Shown here piece by piece: positions 15,735-24,234 of a DNA stretch of 64,000 nt. The stretch covers positions 186,001 to 250,000 of the forward strand of contig NZ_JAJQQP010000002.1 of NCBI RefSeq assembly GCF_028994805.1, written 5' to 3'. The translations under genes and the position numbers were made by a program. Every line of letters starts with the position of its first letter. Within the stretch, counting starts at the first letter, position 1. The notes beneath the pieces were generated by a model. It worked only from the letters and a program-made list of their open reading frames with translations. It did no database searches and was not told the DNA's origin. This DNA is from Promicromonospora iranensis. Lineage in GTDB: Bacteria; Actinomycetota; Actinomycetes; Actinomycetales; Cellulomonadaceae.

Positions 15735-17012
15735 CTACCAGCTGACGGGGTCCCTGATGATCGGGCAGGTCATGCAGTGCCCGCCGCCTCGGCCGCGGCC
15801 CAGCTCGCCGCCCGCGATCTCGATCACCTCGACACCGGCCTTGCGCAGCAGGTCGTTGGTGGTGGTGTTGCGGTCGTAGGTGAACACCACGCCGGGCTCG
15901 ACCGCCACCGAGTTGTTGCCGCTGTCCCACTGCTGGCGCTCGGACTCGTAGACGTCGCCGCCGGTCTCGATGACCCGCAGCTCGCCCAGCCCGGAGGTCC
16001 GCCCCACGACGTCGAGGAAGGAGGAGCCGCCGGCGTCCGTCACCGAGACGCCGAGCGGGCCGGAGTCCGGGCGCAGCACGAACGGGTGCACGCGGTCCAC
16101 GATCCGCGGGTACACGGTGACGGTGTCGACGTCGACGAACGTCATGATGGTGTCCAGGTGCATGGCCGCCCGCAGCCGCGGCATGCCGGCGACCACGATC
16201 TGCTCGGCCGCGCCCTGCTCGAACAGGGACGCCGCCACCTGCGTGATCGCCTGGCGCGACGTGCGCTCGCTCATACCCATCAGGACGGTGCCGTTGCCGA
16301 TCGGCATGATGTCGCCGCCCTCGAAGGTCGCCTCACCGTGGCTCGCCTCCGGGTCGCCCCACCACACGCGGCTGCCCACGAAGTCGGGATGGAACGCGTA
16401 GACCGCCTTCATGAGCAGGGTCTCGTCGCGGCGCGCCTGCCAGTACAGCGGGTTCAGTGTGAGGCCGCCGTAGATCCAGCAGGTGGTGTCCCGTGTGAAG
16501 AGCGTGTTGGGCAGCGGCGGCATGAGGTACTCGCGGGCGTCCGGGCTCATGTCCGCCAGGGCGCGAAAGCCCGGCGGCAGCTCCGGTACGTCGGCGACCG
16601 CGAGGCCGCCGATCAGGTACCGGGCCAGCTCGTGCTCGGGCAGTGACTCCAGGTACTCGCGGGTCGCCTCGACCAGGCCGTTGCCGACGATCTCCGGCAC
16701 GATCTTGCGGTCCAGCAGCCAGTCACGCGCTCCGGGCACGCGGAGCGTCTCCGCCAGCAGGGCGTGCAGCTCCACGACGTCGACGTCGCGGCTGCGTAGC
16801 TCGGCCACGAAGTCGGCGTGGTCCTGCTGCGCGCGTTCCACCCACAGGACGTCGTCGAACAGCAGGTCGGCCGAGTTGGACGGGGTGAGGCGCTGATGTG
16901 CCAGGCCCGGGGCGCAGACCAGGACCTTGCGCAGGCGGCCGACCTCGGAATGGACGCCATAGGCCGACGAGGGTGCGTCGGCGGGGGGCGGTGTGATGTC
17001 GATGGTGTTCAT
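15735..17012 (-). CDS. arcA: Arginine deiminase
   Basis: 425 residues, the usual length. It hydrolyses L-arginine to citrulline and ammonia. '[20 protein letters not shown]' opens the fold; 'FTRDTTCWI' supplies the guanidinium-binding Asp; 'GEATFEGGD' and '[11 protein letters not shown]' carry catalytic Glu and His; the nucleophile is Cys413 in 'GGGHCMTCP' near the end. No ornithine carbamoyltransferase, carbamate kinase or antiporter gene is in the window, so this is an isolated arcA. It lies 16 bases after a VIT-like gene on the same strand, hence possibly the last member of the DUF1684-VIT operon. No strong ribosome-binding site is visible before ATG 17012. Confidence 0.93.
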   Translation of the reverse strand: MNTIDITPPPADAPSSAYGVHSEVGRLRKVLVCAPGLAHQRLTPSNSADLLFDDVLWVERAQQDHADFVAELRSRDVDVVELHALLAETLRVPGARDWLLDRKIVPEIVGNGLVEATREYLESLPEHELARYLIGGLAVADVPELPPGFRALADMSPDAREYLMPPLPNTLFTRDTTCWIYGGLTLNPLYWQARRDETLLMKAVYAFHPDFVGSRVWWGDPEASHGEATFEGGDIMPIGNGTVLMGMSERTSRQAITQVAASLFEQGAAEQIVVAGMPRLRAAMHLDTIMTFVDVDTVTVYPRIVDRVHPFVLRPDSGPLGVSVTDAGGSSFLDVVGRTSGLGELRVIETGGDVYESERQQWDSGNNSVAVEPGVVFTYDRNTTTNDLLRKAGVEVIEIAGGELGRGRGGGHCMTCPIIRDPVSW

Positions 17013-17028
17013 CGGGCGCTAACGGTAC

Positions 17029-17787
17029 TCAACCGGCCGCCGTCGTGCCGAGCAGGGAGCCGACCGCGAAGGTCGCGCCCAGGGCGAGCGCCCCGCCGAC
17101 GACCACGCGCGCCGTGGCGCGCACCCGCGGTGCGGCGCCGATCCACGCAGCGACCCAGCCGGTCCCGGCGAGCGCCGCCAGCACCACGGCAAAGGTCACG
17201 CCGACCCGCCAGGGCTCAGGGATCAGGAGCACCGCGGCGAGCGGCAGCACGGCACCGAGCGTGAAGGCGACGGCCGAGGCGAGCGCGGCGTTCCACGGGC
17301 TGACCACCTCGTCCTCGTCGATGCTGAGCTCTGCCTCGAGGTGCGCCGAGAGGGCGTCGTGCTCGGTGAGCTCGACGGCTACCTGGCGGGCGGTGGCGGG
17401 GGAGAGGCCCTTGGCCTCGTAGAGCTCGGCCAGCTCGGCGAGCTCCTCCTCGGGCATCTCCGCGAGCTCCTTCTTCTCCTTGGCGATGAGCGCCTTCTGG
17501 GTGTCGGACTGGCTGGAGACCGACACGTACTCGCCCAGTGCCATCGAGATGGCGCCGCCGACGAGGGCGGCGAGCCCGGCGGTGAGGATGGGGGCGGTCT
17601 GCGCCGTCGCTGCCGCGACGCCGACGGTGACCGCCGCGACCGAGACGATCCCGTCGTTCGCGCCCAGCACGCCGGCGCGCAGCCAGTTCATTCGCTCGGC
17701 GAGTCCCTCGGTGTGCGGTTCGTCGGCGTGCCCCGCGACGGGGCCACCGGCGCGGGAGACGTTCCGCTCGGACGGTTCGGCGGGCAT
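17029..17787 (-). CDS. VIT1/CCC1-family transporter
   Basis: 252 residues. 'MNWLRAGVLGANDGIVSVAA' is the first membrane helix signature of the vacuolar iron transporter family, 'GGAISMALGEYVSVSSQSD' the second, then a cytoplasmic acidic metal-binding hairpin ('KKELAEMPEEELAELAELYE') with conserved Glu, and three more helices at the C-terminus. The family moves Fe(II) or Mn(II) out of the cytoplasm. It starts three bases after the stop of the DUF1684 gene, implying translational coupling. Confidence 0.87.
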   Translation of the reverse strand: MPAEPSERNVSRAGGPVAGHADEPHTEGLAERMNWLRAGVLGANDGIVSVAAVTVGVAAATAQTAPILTAGLAALVGGAISMALGEYVSVSSQSDTQKALIAKEKKELAEMPEEELAELAELYEAKGLSPATARQVAVELTEHDALSAHLEAELSIDEDEVVSPWNAALASAVAFTLGAVLPLAAVLLIPEPWRVGVTFAVVLAALAGTGWVAAWIGAAPRVRATARVVVGGALALGATFAVGSLLGTTAAG

Positions 17788-17790
17788 GGG

Positions 17791-18495
17791 CTACGCGTTC
17801 TTGGCCGGGGTGCGCTCGCCCACCGGGACCTCGACGTCGAGCGTGTTGCCGGGCTGCGCGAGCGGGCACGTCCATGCCGGGTCGTAGGCGCAGGACGGGT
17901 TGTACGCGAAGTTGAGGTCGAGCACCAGGTCGCCGACGCCTGCGTCGTAGCCGGGCGTGTGGCCGTCCGTGCCGCCCTCATGGCCCAGCCAGGCGCCCTT
18001 GATGGTGTCGAGGAGGTACCGGCCGCCGCCGTAGGTGCCGCCGGGGGCACCCGCGAGCGCATCCTTGACCGGCACGAACAGGCCGCCGCCGTAGGAGGCG
18101 AGACGCCAGACGTCGAGCGTGCCCAGTCCGGGCAGGAGCACCGTGCCGAGCAGCTCGAACGGCACCACCCCGTCGGTCCCGGTGGGCACCTCGAGGCGGC
18201 GCGGGGCGCCGTCGGGCCCGGGCTCGGCGGGCACCACCGGGGCGGTCAGGCGCCAGGCGGGGTCGTACGGAGCGACCGAGAGGCCGGTGAAGCCGGCCTT
18301 GTCCTCCGGCAGGACGGGCGACGCCGGATGGGTCGCGAAGAGCTCGTCGCGCATCGTGGTCCAGTAGGCGTGCGCGGCGGCCGGGTCCTCGGCCGCACGG
18401 ACCCGGACGCCCGCATAGAGCGCGAAGACGCGCCGCCGCCAGTCAGCGGTCTGCAGGGCTGTGGTGACCGGGGCGGTGGTGGTGGCGTGCGTCAT
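17791..18495 (-). CDS. DUF1684 domain protein
   Basis: 234 residues. 'LQTADWRRRVFALYAGVR', 'YWTTMRDELFATHPASPV' and the C-terminal 'YNPSCAYDPAWTCPLAQPGN' are the hallmarks of DUF1684, including the conserved Tyr-Asn-Pro-Ser-Cys-Ala-Tyr motif. Function is unknown; the family is cytosolic and often encoded beside metabolic or transport genes. Its ATG at 18495 overlaps the stop of the preceding gene (ATGA) and the longer upstream frame is therefore rejected. Order is hypothetical protein, DUF1684, VIT, arcA on one strand. Confidence 0.82.
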   Translation of the reverse strand: MTHATTTAPVTTALQTADWRRRVFALYAGVRVRAAEDPAAAHAYWTTMRDELFATHPASPVLPEDKAGFTGLSVAPYDPAWRLTAPVVPAEPGPDGAPRRLEVPTGTDGVVPFELLGTVLLPGLGTLDVWRLASYGGGLFVPVKDALAGAPGGTYGGGRYLLDTIKGAWLGHEGGTDGHTPGYDAGVGDLVLDLNFAYNPSCAYDPAWTCPLAQPGNTLDVEVPVGERTPAKNA

Positions 18496-18983
18496 GCGTC
18501 CGACACTACCGACCGCGGTGGTGACCGGCGCTCGAACAGCTCGTGGACCCGCCCGAGGCGGTGATAGGCGTCGTCGAACCACTCGTCGGACACCGGCACG
18601 GCGGTCGTCACGTCGGTGAGCAGGCCCATCCGGTCACGGACGGTGACGACGAGGAGGTCGTCCTCCTCCCAGCGGACATGCACCTCGGTCGCTCTCAGGT
18701 TCTCGCGCCAGGCGATGTCGTATCCCATGTCCAGCGAGTCGAGGACCTGTTGCCAGGCGTCCACGTCCTCGCTGCCGACGAAGGTCGGCATGATGCCCCG
18801 GACGCCTCGACCGGCGGACAGGTTGCCGCAGTCGATCTCGATCGTGCCCCGTGCCTGGACGGCGGTGCCGTCGGACCGGTGGTCCAGCGAGTCGAGGCGG
18901 AGCACCACCGTGTTCCAATCGTCCTCGAAGCGGAAGAGCTCGCACGGCAGCTCTGCAGGCCGAACCGCATCCTGTGATGTCAC
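18492..18983 (-). CDS. Conserved hypothetical protein, possibly DUF5959-like
   Basis: 163-residue acidic protein with alternating beta strands ('RFEDDWNTVVLRLDSLD', 'GTIEIDCGNLSAGRGV', 'LRATEVHVRWEEDDLLVVTV') and no membrane segment or signal. The pattern 'DVDAWQQVLDSLDMGYDIAW' resembles the DUF5959 family of actinobacteria, stated with reserve. GTG 18983 is the start. Its last codon overlaps the ATG of the DUF1684 gene by four bases, so the two are likely co-translated. Confidence 0.6.
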   Translation of the reverse strand: MTSQDAVRPAELPCELFRFEDDWNTVVLRLDSLDHRSDGTAVQARGTIEIDCGNLSAGRGVRGIMPTFVGSEDVDAWQQVLDSLDMGYDIAWRENLRATEVHVRWEEDDLLVVTVRDRMGLLTDVTTAVPVSDEWFDDAYHRLGRVHELFERRSPPRSVVSDA

Positions 18984-19018
18984 GCGGGCGAGTCAACCAC
19001 GGTCGGGCCGGACACCGT

Positions 19019-19474
19019 TCAGGTGGTGGGTGTCAGCTTGATGACGGGGATCTTGCGGTCGGTCGTCTCCTGGTACTTGCGGAACTGTGCGGTCGTGGTG
19101 ACGATCTGCTGCCAGGCGCGCTCACGCTCGGCGCCGTGCAGCTCCTCGGCCGTCACGGCGACCGTGCGGCCGCCGTGCTCGGCGGTGACCTGGTCGGGGT
19201 GGGCCGCCAGGTTGAGGTACCAGGCCGGGTTGGCCGGGGCGCCGCCGGCGGAGGCGACGACCAGCCAGCTGTCGTCCGGGCCCGGGAACCATGCCAGCGG
19301 CGTCTGGCGGGGCTGCCCGCTCTTGCGGCCGACGGTGGTCAGGACCAGGAGGTTCATCCCCATGGTCGTCCCGTCCGCGCGGCGCGCCCGCCCCATGATC
19401 AGGCGGTTCATCCAGCGGAACATGCGGCCCGGCTGCTTGGCGCCGCGCGTACCGGTCGGGTGGGTGAAGCTCAT
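19019..19474 (-). CDS. Ddn-like F420-dependent nitroreductase-family protein
   Basis: 151 residues of the deazaflavin-dependent (Ddn/AclJ) split-barrel family. 'LLVLTTVGRKSGQPRQTPLA' and 'WLVVASAGGAPANPAWYLNL' are its two signature blocks and bind coenzyme F420; the C-terminal 'FRKYQETTDRKIPVIKL' is also typical. The activity is probably F420H2-linked reduction of quinones or other acceptors. ATG 19474 is preceded by GGAAGG. A second, more distant member is at 45924-46355. Confidence 0.87.
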   Translation of the reverse strand: MSFTHPTGTRGAKQPGRMFRWMNRLIMGRARRADGTTMGMNLLVLTTVGRKSGQPRQTPLAWFPGPDDSWLVVASAGGAPANPAWYLNLAAHPDQVTAEHGGRTVAVTAEELHGAERERAWQQIVTTTAQFRKYQETTDRKIPVIKLTPTT

Positions 19475-19559
19475 GGCGATGCCTTCCGGTATGGACAGAT
19501 GCTGTCATTGTTGCCTACGGCGACCGGCCACGGCCACGGCCACGACCTACGATCGCGAG

Positions 19560-19952
19560 ATGCTGCGACTCTCCGATGTCACCTACCTCGTCCTCGACCA
19601 CGACGAGGCGATCGCGTTCTTCGTCGAGGCCCTCGGGTTCGTCGTCCGTCAGGACGAGACCGACGAGTCCGGCTGGCGCCGGGTGGTGGTCGGCCCCGGT
19701 GAGGGCGGGACCGGTCTCGTGCTCGCACTGTCCAGCGGTGCAGGCACCGCGGGCGCCGTCGGGCGGCAGGCCGGCGGGGATGTCGCGTTCTTCCTGGAGA
19801 CCGACGACTTCGCCGCGCAGCACGCGCGGATGACGGCGGCCGGCGTGCGGTTCCGCGAGGAGCCCCGGCACGAGGTGTACGGGACGGTGGCGGTCTTCGA
19901 GGACCTGTACGGCATGCCGTGGGACCTGATCGAGCCGCCGGCGGACGCCTGA
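19560..19952 (+). CDS. Glyoxalase/VOC-superfamily protein
   Basis: 130 residues making one VOC unit of two beta-alpha-beta-beta-beta repeats: 'VTYLVLDHDEAIAFFVEALG' and 'DVAFFLETDDFAAQHARMTA', ending 'VFEDLYGMPWDLIEPP'. Metal-ligand candidates are the Tyr and Glu positions rather than a complete His/Glu set, so enzymatic or binding roles are both possible. ATG 19560 is used; the longer in-frame start is antisense to the Ddn gene. It is divergent from that gene and ends at a strong terminator. Confidence 0.82.
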   Translation: MLRLSDVTYLVLDHDEAIAFFVEALGFVVRQDETDESGWRRVVVGPGEGGTGLVLALSSGAGTAGAVGRQAGGDVAFFLETDDFAAQHARMTAAGVRFREEPRHEVYGTVAVFEDLYGMPWDLIEPPADA

Positions 19953-19962
19953 CGGCTCGGAG

Positions 19963-20010
19963 CAAGCGGTCGCGCATGCTCTCGCGTCGGAGAGCATGCG
20001 CGACCGCTTG
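19963..20010. terminator. Perfect 21-base-pair hairpin terminator
   Basis: Arms 19963-19983 and 19990-20010 are perfectly complementary with a GCGTCG loop, followed by TT. It stands between the convergent glyoxalase-like and M23 peptidase genes and can act in both directions. Confidence 0.88.
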
Positions 20011-20039
20011 TTCGCGGCAGACCGCGGTGCGGGGTCCGG

Positions 20040-20987
20040 TCAGCCGCAGTGCTCGAACGGGCTGGTGTAGGTGGTGCTGCCCACCGAGCCACCCCACTTG
20101 ACGCACGTGCCGGGTGCGGACCGCTTGACCGGGCCGGCGTAGTACGAGTAGCTGCCGGAGTCGGTCGTGCGGGAGGAGCCCTGCGGCTCCAGGAAGGCCG
20201 ATACCGCGCTCGGCGTGCCGATGCTGGTGGACTTCAGGGTGACGACGCAGTTCACGCCGGTCCCTGAGTTGTACAGCAGGTAGCTACGGCCGACGGTGCC
20301 GAGCGCCGCCTGGTCGATCACCGAGAAGCCGCTGCCGCAGACCTCCGTCGGGGTGTACGGGTTGCCCGAACCGCCGCACCCGTTGGTGCTCGTGACCGCC
20401 TTCTTCTGACCGACCGACACCGTCACACCCTCGACGGTGGGAGTGGTGTCGACGACTCCGGACGAGCTGCGCTGCTCGTAGTGCAGGTGCGGAGCCGTCG
20501 AGCCGCCGGTGGAGCCGACGGTCCCGATGACCGTGCCCCGGCTGACCGACATGGTCTGACCGGGAGCCCGCACCATGGTGGCGAGGTGGGCGTAGCGGGT
20601 GCGGGTCCCGTCGCTGTGCACGATCTGCACCCACTGGCCGTAGCTGGTGCTCCCCTCGTTGTCGAAGGTGGCGGTGCCCGCCGCGGTGGCCCGGACGGTC
20701 TCGCCGTTGATGGCGTCGCCGCCGTAGCTCTGCCAGTCGATGGAGCCGTTCGGGCTGTGGCCGCCGCTCCAGTTGTTCGCGTAGAAGGTCTTGCTGCAGT
20801 TGAACGGCGACCTGTGTGCGGTCGCCAGCACGCCGACGTCGTCCGCCGCCGTGACCGACGTGTTGACCGGGGCGGAGGCGGACGGCGCCGCCGATGCGGA
20901 CGGCGCCGCGACGAGGGTGAGGGCGGCCATGGCCGCGAGCGCCCAGTACGTGGTGGTTCTTCTGCGGATCGGGGAGATGACTGACAT
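20040..20987 (-). CDS. Secreted M23-family peptidoglycan metallopeptidase
   Basis: 315 residues. The N-terminus ('SPIRRRTTTYWALAAMAALT' then Ala-rich to 'SASAAPSA') is a Sec signal peptide with a cleavage site near residue 33-35. The LytM-type Zn site is His77 and Asp84 ('HSPNGSIDW') plus His169, with catalytic His134 ('YAHL') and His167 ('HLHYE'). A C-terminal Ser/Thr/Gly-rich domain of about 120 residues, with Cys pairs, follows and may bind the wall. It most resembles actinobacterial beta-lytic endopeptidases that cut peptide cross-bridges. ATG 20987 follows a GGAGAG ribosome-binding site. Confidence 0.87.
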   Translation of the reverse strand: MSVISPIRRRTTTYWALAAMAALTLVAAPSASAAPSASAPVNTSVTAADDVGVLATAHRSPFNCSKTFYANNWSGGHSPNGSIDWQSYGGDAINGETVRATAAGTATFDNEGSTSYGQWVQIVHSDGTRTRYAHLATMVRAPGQTMSVSRGTVIGTVGSTGGSTAPHLHYEQRSSSGVVDTTPTVEGVTVSVGQKKAVTSTNGCGGSGNPYTPTEVCGSGFSVIDQAALGTVGRSYLLYNSGTGVNCVVTLKSTSIGTPSAVSAFLEPQGSSRTTDSGSYSYYAGPVKRSAPGTCVKWGGSVGSTTYTSPFEHCG

Positions 20988-21162
20988 TGGTGCTCTCCAT
21001 CCAGGTGGTCCGACTCTTGGCCTGACGCGGGAAGGCTGACACGGCCGGTATGCGGTGCCCATGGGTAGTGCTGCCCCTGGACAACGACGGGTCCGGATGC
21101 TGTCGACCCTCTGCCGGCCTCCTACCGGCCCGTCTCGGCGCTCCTCCGGCGGAGGCTGCAGC

Positions 21163-21498
21163 TCACGCCGTGACCAGCCCGGCGGAGCCGTCCACCGTGA
21201 CGGTCTCGCCGTCGCGCAGCGTGGTCATCGCGCCGGGTACCGCGAGCACCGCGGGGACGCCGTGCTCGCGGGCCACGATCGCCGCGTGCGAGAGCACACC
21301 ACCGGTCTCCGTGACGACGGCGGCGACGACGCCGAACAGGGCGGTCCACGCCGGCTCGGTGAACCGGCACACGAGCACGTCGCCGGGCTGGACCCGTCCG
21401 AAGTCGTCCGGGCTGCGCACCACGCGTGCCGGCCCGGACGCACGCCCTGCGCTCCCTGGTGTCCCCGCGATGCTCGTAGTTGCTGCGTGGTCCGACAT
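21163..21498 (-). CDS. Stand-alone PEP-utilising enzyme swivel (mobile His) domain
   Basis: 111 residues consisting only of the phosphohistidine swivel domain of PPDK, PEP synthase and rifampin phosphotransferase. The active histidine is His71 in 'TETGGVLSHAAIVAREHG', followed by 'VPAVLAVPGA' and 'GETVTVDGSAGLV'. There is no ATP-grasp or PEP-binding domain in the gene or nearby, so it must act with a partner in trans or as a regulatory or binding domain. A very strong ribosome-binding site (GGGAGGAAGCC) sets ATG 21498. It is divergent, across 57 bases, from a winged-helix-like protein gene. Confidence 0.85.
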   Translation of the reverse strand: MSDHAATTSIAGTPGSAGRASGPARVVRSPDDFGRVQPGDVLVCRFTEPAWTALFGVVAAVVTETGGVLSHAAIVAREHGVPAVLAVPGAMTTLRDGETVTVDGSAGLVTA

Positions 21499-21555
21499 GG
21501 CTTCCTCCCTAGGCGTACCCACCTGCGTTGACACCAGCCACCGGGAGGATGCACG

Positions 21556-22212
21556 GTGCAAAATATGACGCGCAACCCGGTGCTCGGCCGATCCTCTCAG
21601 CCCGAGCTGCTCGTGCTCCACTCGGTCCGGATCCAGGGCATGGCGGACGACGACGCCGTCGCCGTGCGTTTCGGTCTCGACGAGGCGGAAGCTCGCGAGC
21701 TCCTGCTCGACGACGAGGCCTACGGCTGGATCAGGCAGGCGGCGTTCGGACGTACGGCGGGCTGGTCCATGACGGACCGTGGCCGCGCCGAGGACGACCG
21801 GCGCCTGGCCGAGGAGCTGGCCGACGCGGGCGCCCGGCCCGTCGTCGAGCAGGTCCACGAGGCGTTCGGGCCGCTGAACGCCCGGCTGCTGCAGGCGTGC
21901 ACCGACTGGCAGCTGCGCCCGGAGGACGGCGACCGCCTGGCCCCGAACACGCACACGGACCCGGACTGGGACGCGGGGGTGCTCGCGGAGCTCGAGGCGC
22001 TGGACGACGAGCTGGCCCCCCTGACGCGCGAGCTGGCCGCGCAGCTCGCGCGGTTCGACGGGTACGACGAGCGCTTCTCCGCCGCGCTCGGCCACGCCCG
22101 GTCCGGGCGTGGCGAGTGGGTCGCCGGGACCGGCATCGACTCGTGCCACGCCGTGTGGATCGAGCTGCACGAGGACCTGATCTCGACCCTCGGTGTCCAG
22201 CGCGGCGCGTAG
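21556..22212 (+). CDS. Winged-helix-like protein paired with the swivel domain
   Basis: 218 residues. The N-terminal 80 ('LLVLHSVRIQGMADDDAVAV' to 'GWSMTDRGRAEDDRRLAEEL') read as a winged helix: helices, a recognition helix with 'EARELLLDDEAYGW', and a GWSMT-x-x-GR wing. The remaining 130 residues are helical and acidic ('QVHEAFGPLNARLLQACTDW', 'DSCHAVWIELHEDLISTLG'). Genes of this layout accompany stand-alone swivel-domain genes in actinobacteria as far as I recall, so it may be their regulator or partner. GTG 21556 follows GGGAGG at 7 bases; ATG 21565 is an alternative. Confidence 0.6.
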   Translation: MQNMTRNPVLGRSSQPELLVLHSVRIQGMADDDAVAVRFGLDEAEARELLLDDEAYGWIRQAAFGRTAGWSMTDRGRAEDDRRLAEELADAGARPVVEQVHEAFGPLNARLLQACTDWQLRPEDGDRLAPNTHTDPDWDAGVLAELEALDDELAPLTRELAAQLARFDGYDERFSAALGHARSGRGEWVAGTGIDSCHAVWIELHEDLISTLGVQRGA

Positions 22213-22225
22213 TAGGTGCGCCGTC

Positions 22226-22245
22226 GGCTCGCTGCCCGAGGCGAG
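22226..22245. terminator. Weak hairpin between convergent genes
   Basis: GCTCGC pairs with GCGAGC around an 8-base loop in the 40-base gap between the winged-helix gene and the NUDIX gene. Confidence 0.35.
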
Positions 22246-22252
22246 CTATCCG

Positions 22253-22714
22253 CTACCTGATGAGACCTGCCCAGCGGCGGGACAGGTCGACGAGCGGCAC
22301 CCGGTCGAGAGTGTCGATCTCCGCCGGCGTGTGCCAGGCGACGTCGTCCGTGGTGCCGTCCTCCTCCACGCGCAGCTCGCCGCCGGTCACGTGCGCGCGG
22401 TACACGATCCGCAGGGCCTGCATCGGCCGGCCCGACGGGTGCACGCGCTCCGGGCCGGGGATCACGGAGCTGTCGACACCCAGCACGCCGTCCAGCTCGA
22501 CGTGATAGCCGGTCTCCTCGAAGACCTCCCGGACGGCGGCGTCGGCGGGGTGCTCGCCCGGGTCCACCCCGCCGCCCGGCATGGTCCAGCCGCTGTGCCT
22601 GTGCTCGCTCCAGTGGGGCAGGAGCATGCGGCCCTGGTCGTCGGTGATCACGGCGTAGGCGGCGACCCGGAGGTCGAGCCCGGCTTCTGTGCTGGTGAAC
22701 ATGGTGCACATCAT
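22253..22714 (-). CDS. NUDIX hydrolase
   Basis: About 153 residues, with the Nudix box G-x5-E-x7-R-E-x2-E-E-x-G read in 'GGGVDPGEHPADAAVREVFE' followed by ETG. 'YAVITDDQGRMLLPHWSEH' precedes it. These enzymes hydrolyse nucleoside diphosphates linked to other groups; the C-terminal 'WHTPAEIDTLDRVPLVDLSR' suits a housecleaning type. ATG codons at 22714, 22711 and 22702 are all possible and none has a clear ribosome-binding site; upstream extension to 22948 is antisense to the next gene and rejected. Confidence 0.83.
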   Translation of the reverse strand: MMCTMFTSTEAGLDLRVAAYAVITDDQGRMLLPHWSEHRHSGWTMPGGGVDPGEHPADAAVREVFEETGYHVELDGVLGVDSSVIPGPERVHPSGRPMQALRIVYRAHVTGGELRVEEDGTTDDVAWHTPAEIDTLDRVPLVDLSRRWAGLIR

Positions 22715-22772
22715 GTCGCCCGCAAGCGTGCGCACCCACCAGGAGGCTACCGGGCGGTGTCCGGCGTGCCGG

Positions 22773-23273
22773 TCAACCCCTACCTTCGGTGATCTCGAGG
22801 CGCTCGGCGACGATGATGGACTCGCCGGCGTACTCGTCGAAGATGTTCGGGTCGTAAGGAATGGCGTAGTCCTCCTGGAACTCGCCGAGGGAGAGTCGTC
22901 GGACAGTTCCGGTGACTTCGACGACGGTCTCCTCCTCGACGAGCACATCGGTCACGTCGAGGCCGAGGTCGACGAAGTCGGTCGACGGGCTCAGCACGAG
23001 GACCTCCGGCTCCAGCACGCCAGGGTCGCCGATGAGGAAGGCGCCGGGGTCGAGCACCTGACGTACCTCGCCCTGGATCGTGACGACGCGCTCGGCGAGC
23101 CCTGTCTCGTTCTCCTCACCTTCATCGCCCTCCGGTATCTCTGCTTCGGCGACGTCCTCCAGGGTCACATCCTCGCCGGGCGCGGGCGTCTCGTCGCCGC
23201 ACGCCGTAAGTGGCCACACAAGGGTCACGAGCAGCACTGCCGCAAGGAGCCGTCGGTTTCTTGTCATCGACAT
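22773..23273 (-). CDS. Lipoprotein with one OB-fold-like repeat
   Basis: 166 residues. The signal peptide ends in a lipobox 'PLTAC' (Cys25), so it is exported and lipid-anchored. An acidic stretch (about 30-58) is followed by one copy of a domain also found twice in the lipoprotein at 28465-29217: 'VVTIQGEVRQVLDPGAFLIG', then 'VEVTGTVRRLSLGEFQEDYA' and 'FDEYAGESIIVAE'. The pattern of five strands looks OB-like, as in small exported domains sometimes annotated DUF4131-like or BOF. No enzymatic motif. Both genes are on the minus strand and bracket the 23.4-28.1 kb block. Confidence 0.75.
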   Translation of the reverse strand: MSMTRNRRLLAAVLLVTLVWPLTACGDETPAPGEDVTLEDVAEAEIPEGDEGEENETGLAERVVTIQGEVRQVLDPGAFLIGDPGVLEPEVLVLSPSTDFVDLGLDVTDVLVEEETVVEVTGTVRRLSLGEFQEDYAIPYDPNIFDEYAGESIIVAERLEITEGRG

Positions 23274-23478
23274 GGCGTCTCATTTCCTCGGCATCGGGGG
23301 CATCCGAAGATCCTGCTGCTTCCAGTCTTGCCACATCGTCCTGCCGGTCGCGACCCGCGGGCTCATGGCGTTCAGGTCGCCCGGATTCGCGGTGGCATGC
23401 GGCCGTCCAGGAGCCGTTGACCGATGCGGTGTGGGTGCGGTGGCGTGAGCCACGGCGCCCGCCCGGTTCAGGTTCGGG

Positions 23479-24234
23479 TCAGCGCCCGCGATCTTCGACG
23501 CAGGTGGGCCGACCGAGCGCAGATGTGGCCTTGAACGGGGCGGACATGGCGAGGGAAGCGTTCGACCACCACAGTCCTAGGTGTCGTCCTGACGGCATCC
23601 AGCGGGCCAGTGATTGCCGTGCGGCCACGTCGACCTCGATGCGCGAGAGGCGCGGGAACCCCGAGATCGTCGCTCGATAGCGGCCGAGGGTCTGGTCCGG
23701 TCGTACCTGCACACCGTGCATCGCTGCTCTGATCGGTAGCCGAGGCCCGTACGGGCGTGCCCGTGCGTTCACAGACCACCCGTCGGCGGCGGCTCCCCAG
23801 GGATCGGACGGGCCGCGGCCGCCCTCGAAGGCGGCCAAGGTCTTCGGCAGTGCCCAGTTGGCTCGTCCCGCGCGGAGGCTTGGCAGGGAGTCCACGGCCA
23901 TGAAGGGCGTGTGCAGGACGAGCCGGGGCCCCTTGCGCACCAGGGCTGCCGCGAACAGTTCCGAGTAGGGCCCGACGGGGGAGTCGGTGTAGTGCACGAA
24001 GGCACCGACGAGCCAGCGGACCGACGTGCCCCGCCGTAGCCGTGCGGGGAGCACCGGTCTGACGGCCGGGCCGCATCGTTGGACCCAGACCAACCCGTTG
24101 AACGTACAGTGCCAAGGGGCAACGGGCGCTGTCGCCGGCAGCCTGCGTGCCAGATCGGACGTGAGCACCGACTCGGGCGCGCACTCGAGCAGCGCCAGCT
24201 CGTCGGACGACAGCGGTAGTAGCGGACCAGACAT
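23479..24234 (-). CDS. Acetoacetate-decarboxylase-like protein
   Basis: 251 residues. 'VGPYSELFAAALVRKG', 'HTPFMAVDSLPSLRAGRANW' and the following 'LPKTLAAFEG' match the acetoacetate decarboxylase superfamily, where the Pro-Lys position supplies the Schiff-base lysine region. The C-terminal half ('LGRYRATISGFPRLSRIEVD') matches that fold. It may be a decarboxylase/aldolase-like enzyme or a pigment/lipid-pathway protein; no substrate can be given. ATG 24234 is chosen because GGGAG sits 6 bases upstream; ATG 24240 is too close to it. Confidence 0.7.
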   Translation of the reverse strand: MSGPLLPLSSDELALLECAPESVLTSDLARRLPATAPVAPWHCTFNGLVWVQRCGPAVRPVLPARLRRGTSVRWLVGAFVHYTDSPVGPYSELFAAALVRKGPRLVLHTPFMAVDSLPSLRAGRANWALPKTLAAFEGGRGPSDPWGAAADGWSVNARARPYGPRLPIRAAMHGVQVRPDQTLGRYRATISGFPRLSRIEVDVAARQSLARWMPSGRHLGLWWSNASLAMSAPFKATSALGRPTCVEDRGR

